Assembly (NCBI RefSeq): GCF_029360665.1
Contig: NZ_JARDUB010000006.1
Location: 596,333 to 660,332 of the forward strand
Source of the DNA: Eudoraea chungangensis
Lineage (GTDB): Bacteria; Bacteroidota; Bacteroidia; Flavobacteriales; Flavobacteriaceae
Length of the DNA: 64,000 bases
Direction: 5' to 3'
The notes under the pieces were generated by a model. That model was not told the origin of the DNA. It did not search any database and worked only from the letters and a program-made list of their open reading frames with translations. Below are positions 9,591 through 18,360 of this stretch, in pieces (position 1 is the stretch's first letter; the number at the start of each line of letters is the position of its first letter). The translations under genes and the position numbers were made by a program.

Positions 9591-10232
9591 TTAGTTTTTA
9601 TTTTCTAAAAGCGGTACAAATTTAAAAGATCCGAATTCCTCTCGTTCGAATTCTTTATCTGATTTTCGAATTACGACCGTCATAATCTGACTTTCTTCCC
9701 CTACAGGAATCACCAATCTACCCCCTACTTTCAATTGAGACAACAACGCCTTAGGAATAGACGGAGCGCCTGCTGTAACCAGAATCGCATCAAAAGGAGC
9801 TTCTTCCGGCATTCCTTTGTAGCCGTCACCGAAAATAAATTTTTTGGGGCGATATCCCATTTTCTTAAAAAACAACGATGTTTTTTTGAAGAGTTCTAAC
9901 TGCCTTTCAATAGTATAGACCTTGAACTTCATAAAGAGTAATACCGCAGCCTGGTATCCACTTCCCGTTCCGATTTCCAAAACCTTACTTCCAGGAGCTG
10001 CCTTTAATAATTCGGTTTGAAAAGCCACGGTATAGGGTTGTGAGATAGTCTGTTCGGCAGCTATAGGAAAAGCCTTATCTTGATAGGCATGCCCCTCAAA
10101 ACTGCTGTCCATAAACATATGTCTTGGAACATTTCTAATGGCTTCTAAAACCCTCTTATCTTGAATGCCTTTGCTTGTAATAGTTTCTACAAGCTTATTA
10201 CGCATACCCTTGTGCTTAAACGTGTCTTTCAA
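9591..10232 (-). CDS. pcm: Protein-L-isoaspartate O-methyltransferase
   Basis: Repairs isoaspartyl damage in proteins with S-adenosylmethionine. Motifs: DKAFPIAAEQTISQPYTVA (substrate loop), SAM motif I VLEIGTGSGYQAAVLL, FDAILVTAGAP and GGRLVIPVG. The frame extends to another TTG at 10283, but that extension (MGILNCIFLNLAEEKNP) does not look like the family; the TTG at 10232 yields LKDTFKHKGMRNKLVET, which matches flavobacterial homologues, and an ATG at 10205 is also possible. An AT-rich CTAAATTTAG element lies inside the longer reading, fitting a promoter there. 213 residues as drawn. Confidence 0.93.
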   Translation of the reverse strand: MKDTFKHKGMRNKLVETITSKGIQDKRVLEAIRNVPRHMFMDSSFEGHAYQDKAFPIAAEQTISQPYTVAFQTELLKAAPGSKVLEIGTGSGYQAAVLLFMKFKVYTIERQLELFKKTSLFFKKMGYRPKKFIFGDGYKGMPEEAPFDAILVTAGAPSIPKALLSQLKVGGRLVIPVGEESQIMTVVIRKSDKEFEREEFGSFKFVPLLENKN

Positions 10233-10326
10233 TGGATTTTTTTCTTCGGCTAAATTTAGAAAAATACAATTTAATATCCCCAAGATTTAGGGCTAATTGA
10301 TTTCATTAATTTAAAATTAATCTCCT

Positions 10327-10334
10327 TATTTTTG
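10327..10334 (+). promoter_or_regulatory. -7 box of the Gfo/Idh/MocA gene
   Basis: TATTTTTG, exact TAnnTTTG, 15 nt before the ATG at 10350. The upstream TTG codon at 10332 falls inside this box, which argues against it being the start. Confidence 0.6.
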
Positions 10335-10349
10335 ACAAAACTAAAATAT

Positions 10350-11312
10350 ATGCTCAAAGTAGGAGTCCTAGGCGCAGGACATTTAGGAAAAATTCATCTG
10401 CGTCTGCTAGCAGAATCGAAAGACTACGATTTAATAGGTTTTTACGACCCAGATGCCATACATGGACAAAAAGTAGCAGCTGAATTTGGTTATACCTATT
10501 ACGATAACATCGGAAAACTCATAGATGCCGTAGAAGTTGTAGATATAGTAACGCCTACTCTTTCGCATTTTGAATGTGCCAAGCGCGCAATGATGAAAGG
10601 AAAGCATGTCTTTATAGAAAAACCAATTACCCATACACTGGATGAAGCAGTTGAACTTATTGATATTGCAAAAAAGCATAAGGTAAAAGGACAGGTTGGA
10701 CATGTAGAACGCTTCAACCCGGCGTTTACGGCAGTAAAAAAAATGGTGCGTAATCCGATGTTTATTGAAACACATCGGCTGGCAGAATTTAATCCCAGAG
10801 GCACTGATGTTCCGGTAGTGTTGGATTTAATGATACATGATATCGACATCATTCTAAGTGTGGTAGACTCAGAAGTAAGCAATATTATGGCTAGTGGAGT
10901 ATCCGTGATTAGTAAATCTCCCGACATTGCAAACGCCCGAATAGAATTCAAAAATGGATGTGTAGCCAATCTAACAGCGAGTAGAATATCTCTCAAAAGT
11001 ATGCGTAAATCTAGATTTTTTCAACGAGATGCGTACATCTCTGTGGATTTTTTAGAAAAGAAAGTAGAGGTGGTAAAAATGAAAGATGCACCCGAGGAAA
11101 CAGGTGCTTTTGATATGGTATTACAAAATGCCGAGGGAGAAAAAAAGCAAATCTATTTCGAGAATCCCGAAATACTCGCAAATAATGCAATTCAGGACGA
11201 ATTAGAATCTTTTGCATTTGCAATTAATAACAATTCCTTGCCGAGGGTGACTTTGGCAGAGGGCGGCAAAGCTCTTGAAGTTGCCCTCAAAATCATTGAT
11301 GCCTTTGAATAA
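10350..11312 (+). CDS. Gfo/Idh/MocA family oxidoreductase
   Basis: 320-residue cytoplasmic NAD(P)-dependent dehydrogenase. N-terminal Rossmann domain with GVLGAGHLGKIH (8-15), then IEKPITH with the catalytic-type Lys91, then the C-terminal alpha/beta domain with LDLMIHDIDI (His163). ATG at 10350 is preferred over the TTG at 10332 because the latter overlaps the -7 box. It heads a plus-strand run with a 3-hydroxyacyl-CoA dehydrogenase, DUF1015 and yggS. The substrate cannot be read from sequence; unlike the two Gfo/Idh/MocA proteins at 56.6-59.4 kb it has no export signal. Confidence 0.93.
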   Translation: MLKVGVLGAGHLGKIHLRLLAESKDYDLIGFYDPDAIHGQKVAAEFGYTYYDNIGKLIDAVEVVDIVTPTLSHFECAKRAMMKGKHVFIEKPITHTLDEAVELIDIAKKHKVKGQVGHVERFNPAFTAVKKMVRNPMFIETHRLAEFNPRGTDVPVVLDLMIHDIDIILSVVDSEVSNIMASGVSVISKSPDIANARIEFKNGCVANLTASRISLKSMRKSRFFQRDAYISVDFLEKKVEVVKMKDAPEETGAFDMVLQNAEGEKKQIYFENPEILANNAIQDELESFAFAINNNSLPRVTLAEGGKALEVALKIIDAFE

Positions 11313-11357
11313 ACGTCTCAATTCTAAAATCTATCAATAAGTAAATTAGTTTAAGTA

Positions 11358-12248
11358 ATGAATAATATAACTGTAATTGGAGCTGGTACTATGGGCAATG
11401 GCATAGCCCATGTATTTGCCCAAAACGGATATTCAGTGATACTGACGGATATCTCTGCTGCTGCGTTAGAAAAAGGAATAGCGACAATTTCCAAGAACCT
11501 CAGCAGATTGATTGATAAGGAAAAAATACAGGCTATTGATAAAACCCAAACTTTAGATCGCATAACTACCTCTACCTCCATAGAGGAAGGTGTCTCCAAG
11601 GCAGATCTGGTTGTTGAAGCCGCCACTGAAAATTATGAGCTTAAACTTTCTATATTCAAAGAGTTAGATGAAATTTGCCCTGAGCACACTATTTTGGCGA
11701 CGAATACTTCATCTATTTCCATTACAAAAATTGCCTCCGCAACCAAAAGGCCAGGCAAGGTTATTGGGATGCACTTTATGAACCCTGTTCCACTCATGAA
11801 GCTAGTGGAAGTTATCAATGGGTACAGCACCAGTTCAGCAACTACGAATTCTATTCTTAGTCTTTCCAAGAAGATCGGAAAAATACCAACCGAAGTTAAT
11901 GACTACCCTGGATTTGTTGCGAATAGAATATTAATGCCAATGATTAATGAGGCTATTGAAACTCTCTTTCATGGGGTTGCCGGGGTTGCCGAAATAGACA
12001 CCGTGATGAAGTTAGGAATGGCACATCCCATGGGTCCGCTTCAATTAGCCGATTTTATAGGTCTGGATGTATGTCTTTCTATACTTGAAGTTTTGTATGA
12101 TGGTTTTAAAAATCCAAAATACGCACCTTGCCCCTTGCTGGTGAATATGGTGGTTGCCGGAAAACTTGGGATAAAATCCGGAGAAGGTTTTTATGACTAT
12201 TCCACAAGTCGGAAGGCTGAAAAAATTGCTTCACAATTTAGCCGCTAA
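11358..12248 (+). CDS. 3-hydroxyacyl-CoA (3-hydroxybutyryl-CoA) dehydrogenase
   Basis: 296-residue stand-alone HAD-type dehydrogenase, NAD-dependent, interconverting 3-hydroxyacyl-CoA and 3-ketoacyl-CoA. NAD motif VIGAGTMGNGIA (7-18), conserved ATENYELK, the HFMNP signature with catalytic His139, partner Asn189 in VNDYPGFVANR, and C-terminal domain MAHPMGPLQLADFIGLD. The length matches short Hbd/PaaH-type enzymes rather than multifunctional FadB. It sits 3 nt before DUF1015, so the two are almost certainly cotranscribed. Whether it serves beta-oxidation or butanoyl-CoA metabolism is open. Confidence 0.94.
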   Translation: MNNITVIGAGTMGNGIAHVFAQNGYSVILTDISAAALEKGIATISKNLSRLIDKEKIQAIDKTQTLDRITTSTSIEEGVSKADLVVEAATENYELKLSIFKELDEICPEHTILATNTSSISITKIASATKRPGKVIGMHFMNPVPLMKLVEVINGYSTSSATTNSILSLSKKIGKIPTEVNDYPGFVANRILMPMINEAIETLFHGVAGVAEIDTVMKLGMAHPMGPLQLADFIGLDVCLSILEVLYDGFKNPKYAPCPLLVNMVVAGKLGIKSGEGFYDYSTSRKAEKIASQFSR

Positions 12249-12251
12249 CAT

Positions 12252-13487
12252 ATGGCATATATAAAACCTTTTAGAGCCATTCGACCTAGTCCAGAAAAAG
12301 TTTCGTCGGTCGTTACCGATTCCCTGGAGACCTATTCAAAGGAAGAGCAACAGGAAATACTTACAAAGAATAAGGATTCTTTTCTGCAGATAATACTACC
12401 TGACTTCCGTTCAAAAGAAAAATGGAAACCCAAAAAAAAATATAAAAAAATTCGGGAAAAGTATCTGGATTTCATAAATCGGGGTATTCTTATTGAAGAT
12501 TCCGAACCCAGTCTCTACCTGTATAAATTAGAAAAGCAAAATTATAGTAGTTGTGGCATTTTATGCGCTACTCAGGCTGAAGAATACAGAAACTCTATCA
12601 TTAAAATACATGAAAATACTATTGAGAAAAGGGAGAAGCTCTTTGCAAACTATTTAGAGGTTGTAGGCTTTAAAGCTGAGCCTGTTTTAATGCTATATAA
12701 AGACCGGCCGGAAATTAACGAGATTATTGTAGCTGAATCAATAAAAACTCCCGAATATCATTTTCAATCAGCCGACGGTACTATCCATACAATGTGGAAA
12801 ATATCTGATATACAAACCATAAATCTTCTAAAACAACATTTCGGTAAGGTTGACTCTTTTTACATAGGCGATGGGCATCACAGAAGCGCCTCTACAAGTA
12901 GATTTTCCTTAAGGCGCAAAAGAAAAAACGATAATCATGATGGTACAGAGGCGTATAATTATATCATGAGTTATCTGTTGGCCGAAACTGAAGTGAGAAT
13001 ATATGAGTTTAATAGAATGGTACGCGACCTTAATGGTCTTTCCAAAGATTTATTTTTAAAAGAACTGGAGAAAGACTTTACAATTTATCCCAAAGGTAGC
13101 GAAGTATATAAACCTAAGTCTAAAGACCATTTTAGCATGTATTTAGATGGTCAGTTTTATGCACTGCATTTAAAAACAGAAAACTTTTCATTCACAGATG
13201 CCCTGAGTAAATTAGACACACAAATACTTTATATGTCTATATTAAAACCTATTTTGGGCATAAAAGATTTACGGAATGACAAACGAATTAAATATGGATT
13301 TGGGAAGAATAACGTAGAGCAGATGAAGAGAAAAATAGACGCAGGAAAATTTAAGGTAGGATTTAGTCTTCTCCCTCTTACCGTTGAGGAGATAAAGAAT
13401 ATTGCAGATGAAGGATTGGTAATGCCACCTAAGAGTTCCTATATTGAACCAAAATTAAAAAGTGGTCTGACCATCTATAAGTTGTAG
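12252..13487 (+). CDS. DUF1015 family protein
   Basis: 411 residues. Recognised by the start YIKPFRAIRPSPEKV, the central YIGDGHHRSAS motif (206-214) and the length; this family (PF06245) is widespread in bacteria and archaea but its activity is not established. The paired His and Asp in GDGHHR look like a catalytic or metal site. It is translated immediately after the hydroxyacyl-CoA dehydrogenase and before yggS. No signal peptide, so cytoplasmic. Family call good, function unknown. Confidence 0.9.
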   Translation: MAYIKPFRAIRPSPEKVSSVVTDSLETYSKEEQQEILTKNKDSFLQIILPDFRSKEKWKPKKKYKKIREKYLDFINRGILIEDSEPSLYLYKLEKQNYSSCGILCATQAEEYRNSIIKIHENTIEKREKLFANYLEVVGFKAEPVLMLYKDRPEINEIIVAESIKTPEYHFQSADGTIHTMWKISDIQTINLLKQHFGKVDSFYIGDGHHRSASTSRFSLRRKRKNDNHDGTEAYNYIMSYLLAETEVRIYEFNRMVRDLNGLSKDLFLKELEKDFTIYPKGSEVYKPKSKDHFSMYLDGQFYALHLKTENFSFTDALSKLDTQILYMSILKPILGIKDLRNDKRIKYGFGKNNVEQMKRKIDAGKFKVGFSLLPLTVEEIKNIADEGLVMPPKSSYIEPKLKSGLTIYKL

Positions 13488-13545
13488 GCCATTGTTCATA
13501 TAGGTTTAATAAGAGTTAGAATAATAAATAGTAAATTAAGTGCCC

Positions 13546-14202
13546 TTGTCAATAAAAGCTAATTTAGAAAGAATACATAAGAGCTTGCCTGGAAAGACTA
13601 TCCTTGTTGCCGTTTCCAAGACTAAGTCTAAAGAAGAGATAATGGAGGCCTATGAAACAGGTCAAAGAATTTTTGGAGAGAATAAGGTGCAGGAAATGGT
13701 ATCCAAATGGGAAAATTTACCCAAGGATATTAGGTGGCATATGATAGGACATGTGCAAACCAACAAAGTAAAATATATGGCGCCTTTTGTTTCGTTAATT
13801 CATGGAGTAGACAGTCTTAAACTACTTAAAGAAATAAACAAGCAAGGACTAAAAAACCAACGAGTAATAGACTGTTTACTGCAAGTCCATATAGCCAAAG
13901 AAGACTCGAAGTTTGGTCTTTCAGAGGAAGGTTTAATGGCAGTGCTAAAAGACATAACTAACTTAGAATTAAAAAATATAAGAATTACGGGATTAATGGG
14001 GATGGCCACTTATACAGATGAGACAAATACAATACGATCAGAATTTAAATACTTGAAAAGGCTCTTTGACCAAATAAGAGAAAAAAACGAAAATCTTCGC
14101 GTTTTATCCATGGGAATGAGTGCTGATTATAAGATTGCTATCGAGGAAGGCAGTACTATGGTCCGCATTGGAAGTAGTATATTTGGGCAAAGGAATTATT
14201 AA
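13546..14202 (+). CDS. YggS/PROSC family pyridoxal-phosphate homeostasis protein
   Basis: About 218 residues. PLP-binding Lys is in ILVAVSKTKS; further family signatures are FGENKVQEMVSKW, WHMIGHVQTNKVKY, and GMSADYKIAIEEGSTMVRIGSSIFGQR at the C-terminus. The family buffers pyridoxal phosphate and has no known catalytic reaction. The start is uncertain: GTG at 13540 or TTG at 13546; TTG gives MSIKANLERI, the usual beginning of flavobacterial homologues. It is the last gene of the dehydrogenase/DUF1015 run, 58 nt after DUF1015. Confidence 0.93.
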   Translation: MSIKANLERIHKSLPGKTILVAVSKTKSKEEIMEAYETGQRIFGENKVQEMVSKWENLPKDIRWHMIGHVQTNKVKYMAPFVSLIHGVDSLKLLKEINKQGLKNQRVIDCLLQVHIAKEDSKFGLSEEGLMAVLKDITNLELKNIRITGLMGMATYTDETNTIRSEFKYLKRLFDQIREKNENLRVLSMGMSADYKIAIEEGSTMVRIGSSIFGQRNY

Positions 14203-14235
14203 TCCTTGTTTTAAAGCAACGAGATATAACAACCT

Positions 14236-15354
14236 ATGTACACCGTACTGGATATTGAAACTACAGGAGGTAAATTTAACGAAGAAGGCATAACCGAGAT
14301 CGCCATCCACAAATTTGATGGCCATAATGTAGTAGATAAATTTATTAGTCTAATTAATCCTGAGAAGGAAATCCAACCCTTTGTAGTAAATCTCACCGGG
14401 ATAAATAACAAAATGTTACGTACTGCCCCAAAATTTTACGAAGTAGCGAAACGCATTGTAGAAATAACAAAAGACACAGTAATTGTGGCCCACAATGCGC
14501 AATTCGACTATAGAATATTGAGAACTGAATTCCGAAGACTTGGGTATCAATTTGAGCGAAAAACCCTCTGCACAGTTGACCTTTCTAAAAAACTAATACC
14601 AGAAGCGGAATCACACAGCTTAGGGAAATTGGTCAGATCTTTGGGCATTCCTGTAAGCGACCGGCATAGAGCAAATGGTGACGCTCTTGCCACTTTAATG
14701 CTTTTCAAATTACTTCTCGCAAAAGATTCTGACAAAAACATTATCAAGGAGATCGTCAGAGCAGAGACTCTAGGAGAATTATCTGCCAGACAATTAGATA
14801 TCGTAGAGAGTATTCCATCTGAAGTAGGCATCTATTATATGCATAATAAAGATGGGGAAATAATCTATTTAGGAAAAAGTAGTAATCTTAAAAAACGAGT
14901 AAACAGGCATTTTATCCAGGATGGTGAAAAAGCTAGAAAACTGCAAAAGGAAACAAGAAAAGTTACTTTTGAGAAAACTGGCAGTGAATTAGTAGCCCTT
15001 TTAAAGGAGAACGAGGAGCTTCAAAGAAACAAGCCCAAATATAATAATACGCCCAGAAAGACTAATAAATCGAAGGGGATTAAACCAATACAACTAAATG
15101 GTTATGACCATTCGTCTAGCTCATTTATTATCAAAGACACGGGCAGGGAGATAGGCGAACGCAGTGTAATCCTAGTAAAGAATGGGCATTTTATTGGATT
15201 GGGTTATTACAATTTGAATCATCAAATAAATAATATTCATATCTTAGAATCTGTTATTACGCCCATGGCCTTTTCTGCAGGTTCAAAAACCATAATCGAA
15301 GGATATTTAAAGCAGAAAAAGGCACTTGAGGTTATAGAGTTAAACAAATTATAG
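14236..15354 (+). CDS. DnaQ-type exonuclease fused to GIY-YIG nuclease domain
   Basis: 372 residues in two nuclease domains. Residues 1-165 are a DEDDh 3'-5' exonuclease like the Pol III epsilon subunit: LDIETTGG (Asp6, Glu8), VAHNAQFDYRIL (Asp91) and HRANGDALAT (His144, Asp149). Residues 195-270 are a GIY-YIG endonuclease as in UvrC/Cho: VGIYYMHNKDG, YLGKSSNLKKRVNRHF (Arg221, His225), and LVALLKENEELQRNKPKYN containing the metal-binding Glu. The last 100 residues have no named motif. Such fusions are known in bacteria and suggest DNA repair. It overlaps the K+ channel gene by one base. Confidence 0.92.
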   Translation: MYTVLDIETTGGKFNEEGITEIAIHKFDGHNVVDKFISLINPEKEIQPFVVNLTGINNKMLRTAPKFYEVAKRIVEITKDTVIVAHNAQFDYRILRTEFRRLGYQFERKTLCTVDLSKKLIPEAESHSLGKLVRSLGIPVSDRHRANGDALATLMLFKLLLAKDSDKNIIKEIVRAETLGELSARQLDIVESIPSEVGIYYMHNKDGEIIYLGKSSNLKKRVNRHFIQDGEKARKLQKETRKVTFEKTGSELVALLKENEELQRNKPKYNNTPRKTNKSKGIKPIQLNGYDHSSSSFIIKDTGREIGERSVILVKNGHFIGLGYYNLNHQINNIHILESVITPMAFSAGSKTIIEGYLKQKKALEVIELNKL

Positions 15355-16187
15355 TGTTAGACCCAAAAATAGAACCGAAAAAAGGTTGGAGATTTAAAAT
15401 TCATGAAATAATTTATGGGACTCATACTCCTGCAGGTAAGTTATTTGATATCATCCTGCTTGTAGTGATATTATATAGTATCCTAATTGTAATGTTGGAA
15501 AGCATCCCTTCAATGGATGGAAAATATCATACTTTTTTTGATATTTCCGAATGGGTAGTTACCATCCTATTTTCAATCGAATATATCTTACGACTTGTTT
15601 GCATACGAAGGCCCAAAGAGTATATTTTTAGTTTTTTTGGTATAGTAGATCTTCTGTCTACAATTCCCAAGTATCTTTCCTTTTTTGTTGGTGGGACCCA
15701 GTATATTACTGCTTTTAGAGCTTTACGCTTACTAAGAGTATTTCGTATATTAAAATTGGTTCGTTATGTAGGGGAGTCTAATAACCTTATGCGAGCATTG
15801 CATGCAAGCAGAACCAAGATATTTATCTTCGTTTTCTTTGTCTTAGTAGTCTCTGTATTACTAGGGACAATAATGTATTTAATTGAAGGACCAGAACATG
15901 GGTTTAATAGTATTCCTCACAGTGTTTATTGGACCATTGTTACACTTACTACCGTGGGCTATGGAGATATTTCTCCGGAAACAGGGCTAGGCCAGTTTAT
16001 TGCTACCTTAATTATGATCATTGGGTATGGAATCATCGCTGTTCCGACTGGAATTGTTACAGTTGAAATTGCCAAAGGAAGAAACACCATCAAAGAAGAA
16101 AGCCCTATGGTATGTGCCTCTTGTGGAGTTGAAGGGCACCAAAACAATGCAAAGCACTGCTATAACTGTGGAAGTTCTTTAAAATGA
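15354..16187 (+). CDS. Voltage-gated potassium channel with C-terminal zinc ribbon
   Basis: 277 residues, six transmembrane segments. S4 voltage sensor has regularly spaced arginines (FRALRLLRVFRILKLVR, Arg122-137); the pore loop TLTTVGYGD (198-205) is the K+ filter. After S6 comes a short linker and a zinc ribbon with Cys254, Cys257, Cys269 and Cys272 (CASCGVE ... CYNCGSS). The start is GTG, overlapping the previous stop codon as TAGTG. The zinc ribbon replaces the RCK/cyclic-nucleotide regulatory domain often found in bacterial channels. It overlaps miaA by 4 nt, so the genes are translationally coupled. Confidence 0.93.
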   Translation: MLDPKIEPKKGWRFKIHEIIYGTHTPAGKLFDIILLVVILYSILIVMLESIPSMDGKYHTFFDISEWVVTILFSIEYILRLVCIRRPKEYIFSFFGIVDLLSTIPKYLSFFVGGTQYITAFRALRLLRVFRILKLVRYVGESNNLMRALHASRTKIFIFVFFVLVVSVLLGTIMYLIEGPEHGFNSIPHSVYWTIVTLTTVGYGDISPETGLGQFIATLIMIIGYGIIAVPTGIVTVEIAKGRNTIKEESPMVCASCGVEGHQNNAKHCYNCGSSLK

Positions 16188-17101
16188 AAAAAAATCTGTT
16201 AACGATTGTAGGTCCTACGGCAATTGGTAAGACGCGTTTAGCTATTTCCTTGGCAGAATACTATAATACGGTAATATTAAGTGCAGATTCCAGGCAGTTT
16301 TATCAAGAAATGAGCATTGGTACCGCTGTCCCGTCTCAAAAAGAACTTAAGTCAGTTAAGCACTATTTTATTCATCATAAGAGTGTCGAAGACTTTTACA
16401 CCGTTGGGGATTTTGAAAAAGACTGTATAGAACTCTTACATAAATTGTTTGCTAAACACGATATAGTTATCCTTGTGGGTGGAAGCGGTTTGTATATCAA
16501 TGCCGTACTTTACGGCTTAAACAGTTTTCCAGAGGTTGATAAGAATATTAGAAATAAACTAAATAAGGTATTTAAAGAACAAGGTATAGAGTATCTACAA
16601 AATGAGTTAAAAGCGAAGGATCCGACCTACTATGACAAGGTAGATCTGCAAAATCCACAAAGAATTATTAGGGCGCTAGAAATATGTTTGGGAACTGGCA
16701 AACCCTATTCGTCCTATTTAACTCCTGAACGTAAAGAACGGTCTTTTAAGACTGTTTTGGTGGGACTTAAGGCAGAAAGAGATGTTATATACGAAAGGAT
16801 TAATTCTAGGGTTGATAAAATGGTAAAGATGGGTTTGTTTCAAGAAGTTGAAGGCCTACTCGCATATCGAAAACTAAACGCCCTTCAGACGGTTGGTTAC
16901 AAAGAGATATTCCACTTTTTCGATGGAAGCTTCAACAAGGAAACGGCCATAGAAGAAATAAAGAAAAATACAAGACGATTTGCGAAAAGACAGCTAAATT
17001 GGTTTAAGAAAGATCCTAATGCTCTTTGGTTTGATCATAAAACGGATATAAATAGCATTATCGAGACAATTGACTCAAAAATTTCAGGAAGCAACAGATG
17101 A
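16184..17101 (+). CDS. miaA: tRNA dimethylallyltransferase
   Basis: 305 residues. Adds a dimethylallyl group to N6 of A37 in tRNAs reading UNN codons. P-loop GPTAIGKT (10-17), substrate motif SADSRQFYQEM (33-43), GGSGLYINAVLYG, and the C-terminal RRFAKRQLNWFKKD that contacts the anticodon arm. Length is normal. Starts with ATGA overlap on the channel gene and ends with ATGA overlap on gluconokinase, so the three are one transcript. Confidence 0.97.
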   Translation: MKKNLLTIVGPTAIGKTRLAISLAEYYNTVILSADSRQFYQEMSIGTAVPSQKELKSVKHYFIHHKSVEDFYTVGDFEKDCIELLHKLFAKHDIVILVGGSGLYINAVLYGLNSFPEVDKNIRNKLNKVFKEQGIEYLQNELKAKDPTYYDKVDLQNPQRIIRALEICLGTGKPYSSYLTPERKERSFKTVLVGLKAERDVIYERINSRVDKMVKMGLFQEVEGLLAYRKLNALQTVGYKEIFHFFDGSFNKETAIEEIKKNTRRFAKRQLNWFKKDPNALWFDHKTDINSIIETIDSKISGSNR

Positions 17102-17595
17102 AAATAGTAGGCAATATAGTGTATATCATAGGGGTATCTGGTTGTGGAAAGAGTACTGTCGGCAGTATGCTTGCCGACAAATTACAACTTCCTTTTTTTG
17201 ATGCAGATGACTTTCATCCAAAAGAAAATGTAAAAAAAATGGCATCAGGAGTACCACTGACCGATGCAGATCGAATTGGCTGGCTTGAAAAGCTTAATGC
17301 CCTTGCTATAGACCATAAAGAAAATGGGGCGATAATCGGTTGTTCAGCTTTAAAAAAAACTTATAGGAATCTGTTAGAACAAAACATCGAAGACATAACA
17401 AAATGGGTATTTCTAGATGGTAGCTTTGATGAGATTTGGTTGCGAATGAAAAAGAGAAAAGATCATTTTATGCCCTCTACCCTTTTAGAATCGCAATTCA
17501 AAACCCTAGAACCACCCGTAAATGCGCTAAATATCTCTATTAGTCAAACTCCCGAGGAAATGGTGGCAAAAATATTGTTAGAGCTAAAAGCTTAA
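17098..17595 (+). CDS. Gluconokinase
   Basis: 165-residue kinase of the GntK family, ATP + gluconate to 6-phosphogluconate. P-loop GVSGCGKST (12-20), DADDFHPKENVKKMASGVPLTD substrate motif (split here at residues 36-56), IIGCSALKKTYR and HFMPSTLLESQFKTLEPP are all characteristic. It is the last gene of the nuclease/channel/miaA string and is followed by a clear terminator. No gluconate transporter or dehydratase is nearby, so its metabolic context is not visible here. Confidence 0.95.
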   Translation: MKIVGNIVYIIGVSGCGKSTVGSMLADKLQLPFFDADDFHPKENVKKMASGVPLTDADRIGWLEKLNALAIDHKENGAIIGCSALKKTYRNLLEQNIEDITKWVFLDGSFDEIWLRMKKRKDHFMPSTLLESQFKTLEPPVNALNISISQTPEEMVAKILLELKA

Positions 17596-17598
17596 ATT

Positions 17599-17628
17599 AA
17601 AAAGCATCCTATAAAAGGATGCTTTTTA
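17599..17628 (+). terminator. Rho-independent terminator after gluconokinase
   Basis: AAAAAGCATCCT, loop ATAAA, AGGATGCTTTTT. The A/T flanks could also serve the convergent response-regulator gene, which ends 22 nt further on. Confidence 0.92.
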
Positions 17629-17649
17629 ATGCTAATATCTAAGCTCCGT

Positions 17650-18354
17650 TTAAGATTTTACTACTAATCTAAAACCTTCACCGTGTATATTGAGTATTTC
17701 TACTACGTCGTCTCGCTTTAAGTACTTACGAAGTTTGGCAATATAAACATCCATACTTCTGGAAGTAAAATAATTATCGTCTCTCCATATCTTGGTCAAG
17801 GCTAATTCCCTAGGCATCAGGTCGTTTTCATGAAGTGCTAAAAGTCTTAGAAGCTCATTCTCCTTAGGAGAAAGTTTAATGGGCTCCTCCTCTTTATACT
17901 TAAGAAAACGCAGTTTTGAGTTCAAATGGAAATTTCCTATTGTAAATTCAAATTGTTTGCTGTCTGCCAATGTGTTAGATGCTTTTCTTTGAAGAATTGC
18001 TCTAAGTTTCATTAGTAAAACTTCGGAATCAAATGGCTTGTTAAGATAGTCATCCGCTCCGGCCTTATACCCTTTTAAGACATCTTCTTTCATGGTTTTG
18101 GCGGTCAGAAAAACTATCGGAACATTTTCATTTTTCTCCCTAATTTCTTTAGCCAGGGTAAAACCATCTTTGTAAGGCATCATAACATCTAGAATACAAA
18201 TGTCATAATTGTCCTTTTTGAACTTTTCAAAACCTTCCATACCATTTTTGGCCAAAGTGACGTCAAAATCATTCATGGATAAGTAGTCCTTTAAAACAAT
18301 ACCAAAATTAGGATCGTCTTCTACTAAAAGTATTTTTTTGTTTATTGTTTCCAT
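17650..18354 (-). CDS. OmpR/PhoB-family response regulator
   Basis: 234 residues. Receiver domain 1-122 with acidic pair VEDDPN, phospho-acceptor Asp56 in CILDVMMPYKDG, Thr84 and Lys106 (LNKPFDSE). Winged-helix DNA-binding domain from about 132 to the end, with LSPKENELLRLLALHEN and SRSMDVYIAKLRKYL. It lies 6 nt downstream of the histidine kinase gene and is its cognate regulator. The pair resembles Bacteroides RprXY. A set of TTAAC repeats upstream of the kinase gene may be its own binding site. Confidence 0.95.
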   Translation of the reverse strand: METINKKILLVEDDPNFGIVLKDYLSMNDFDVTLAKNGMEGFEKFKKDNYDICILDVMMPYKDGFTLAKEIREKNENVPIVFLTAKTMKEDVLKGYKAGADDYLNKPFDSEVLLMKLRAILQRKASNTLADSKQFEFTIGNFHLNSKLRFLKYKEEEPIKLSPKENELLRLLALHENDLMPRELALTKIWRDDNYFTSRSMDVYIAKLRKYLKRDDVVEILNIHGEGFRLVVKS

Positions 18355-18360
18355 AATTCG

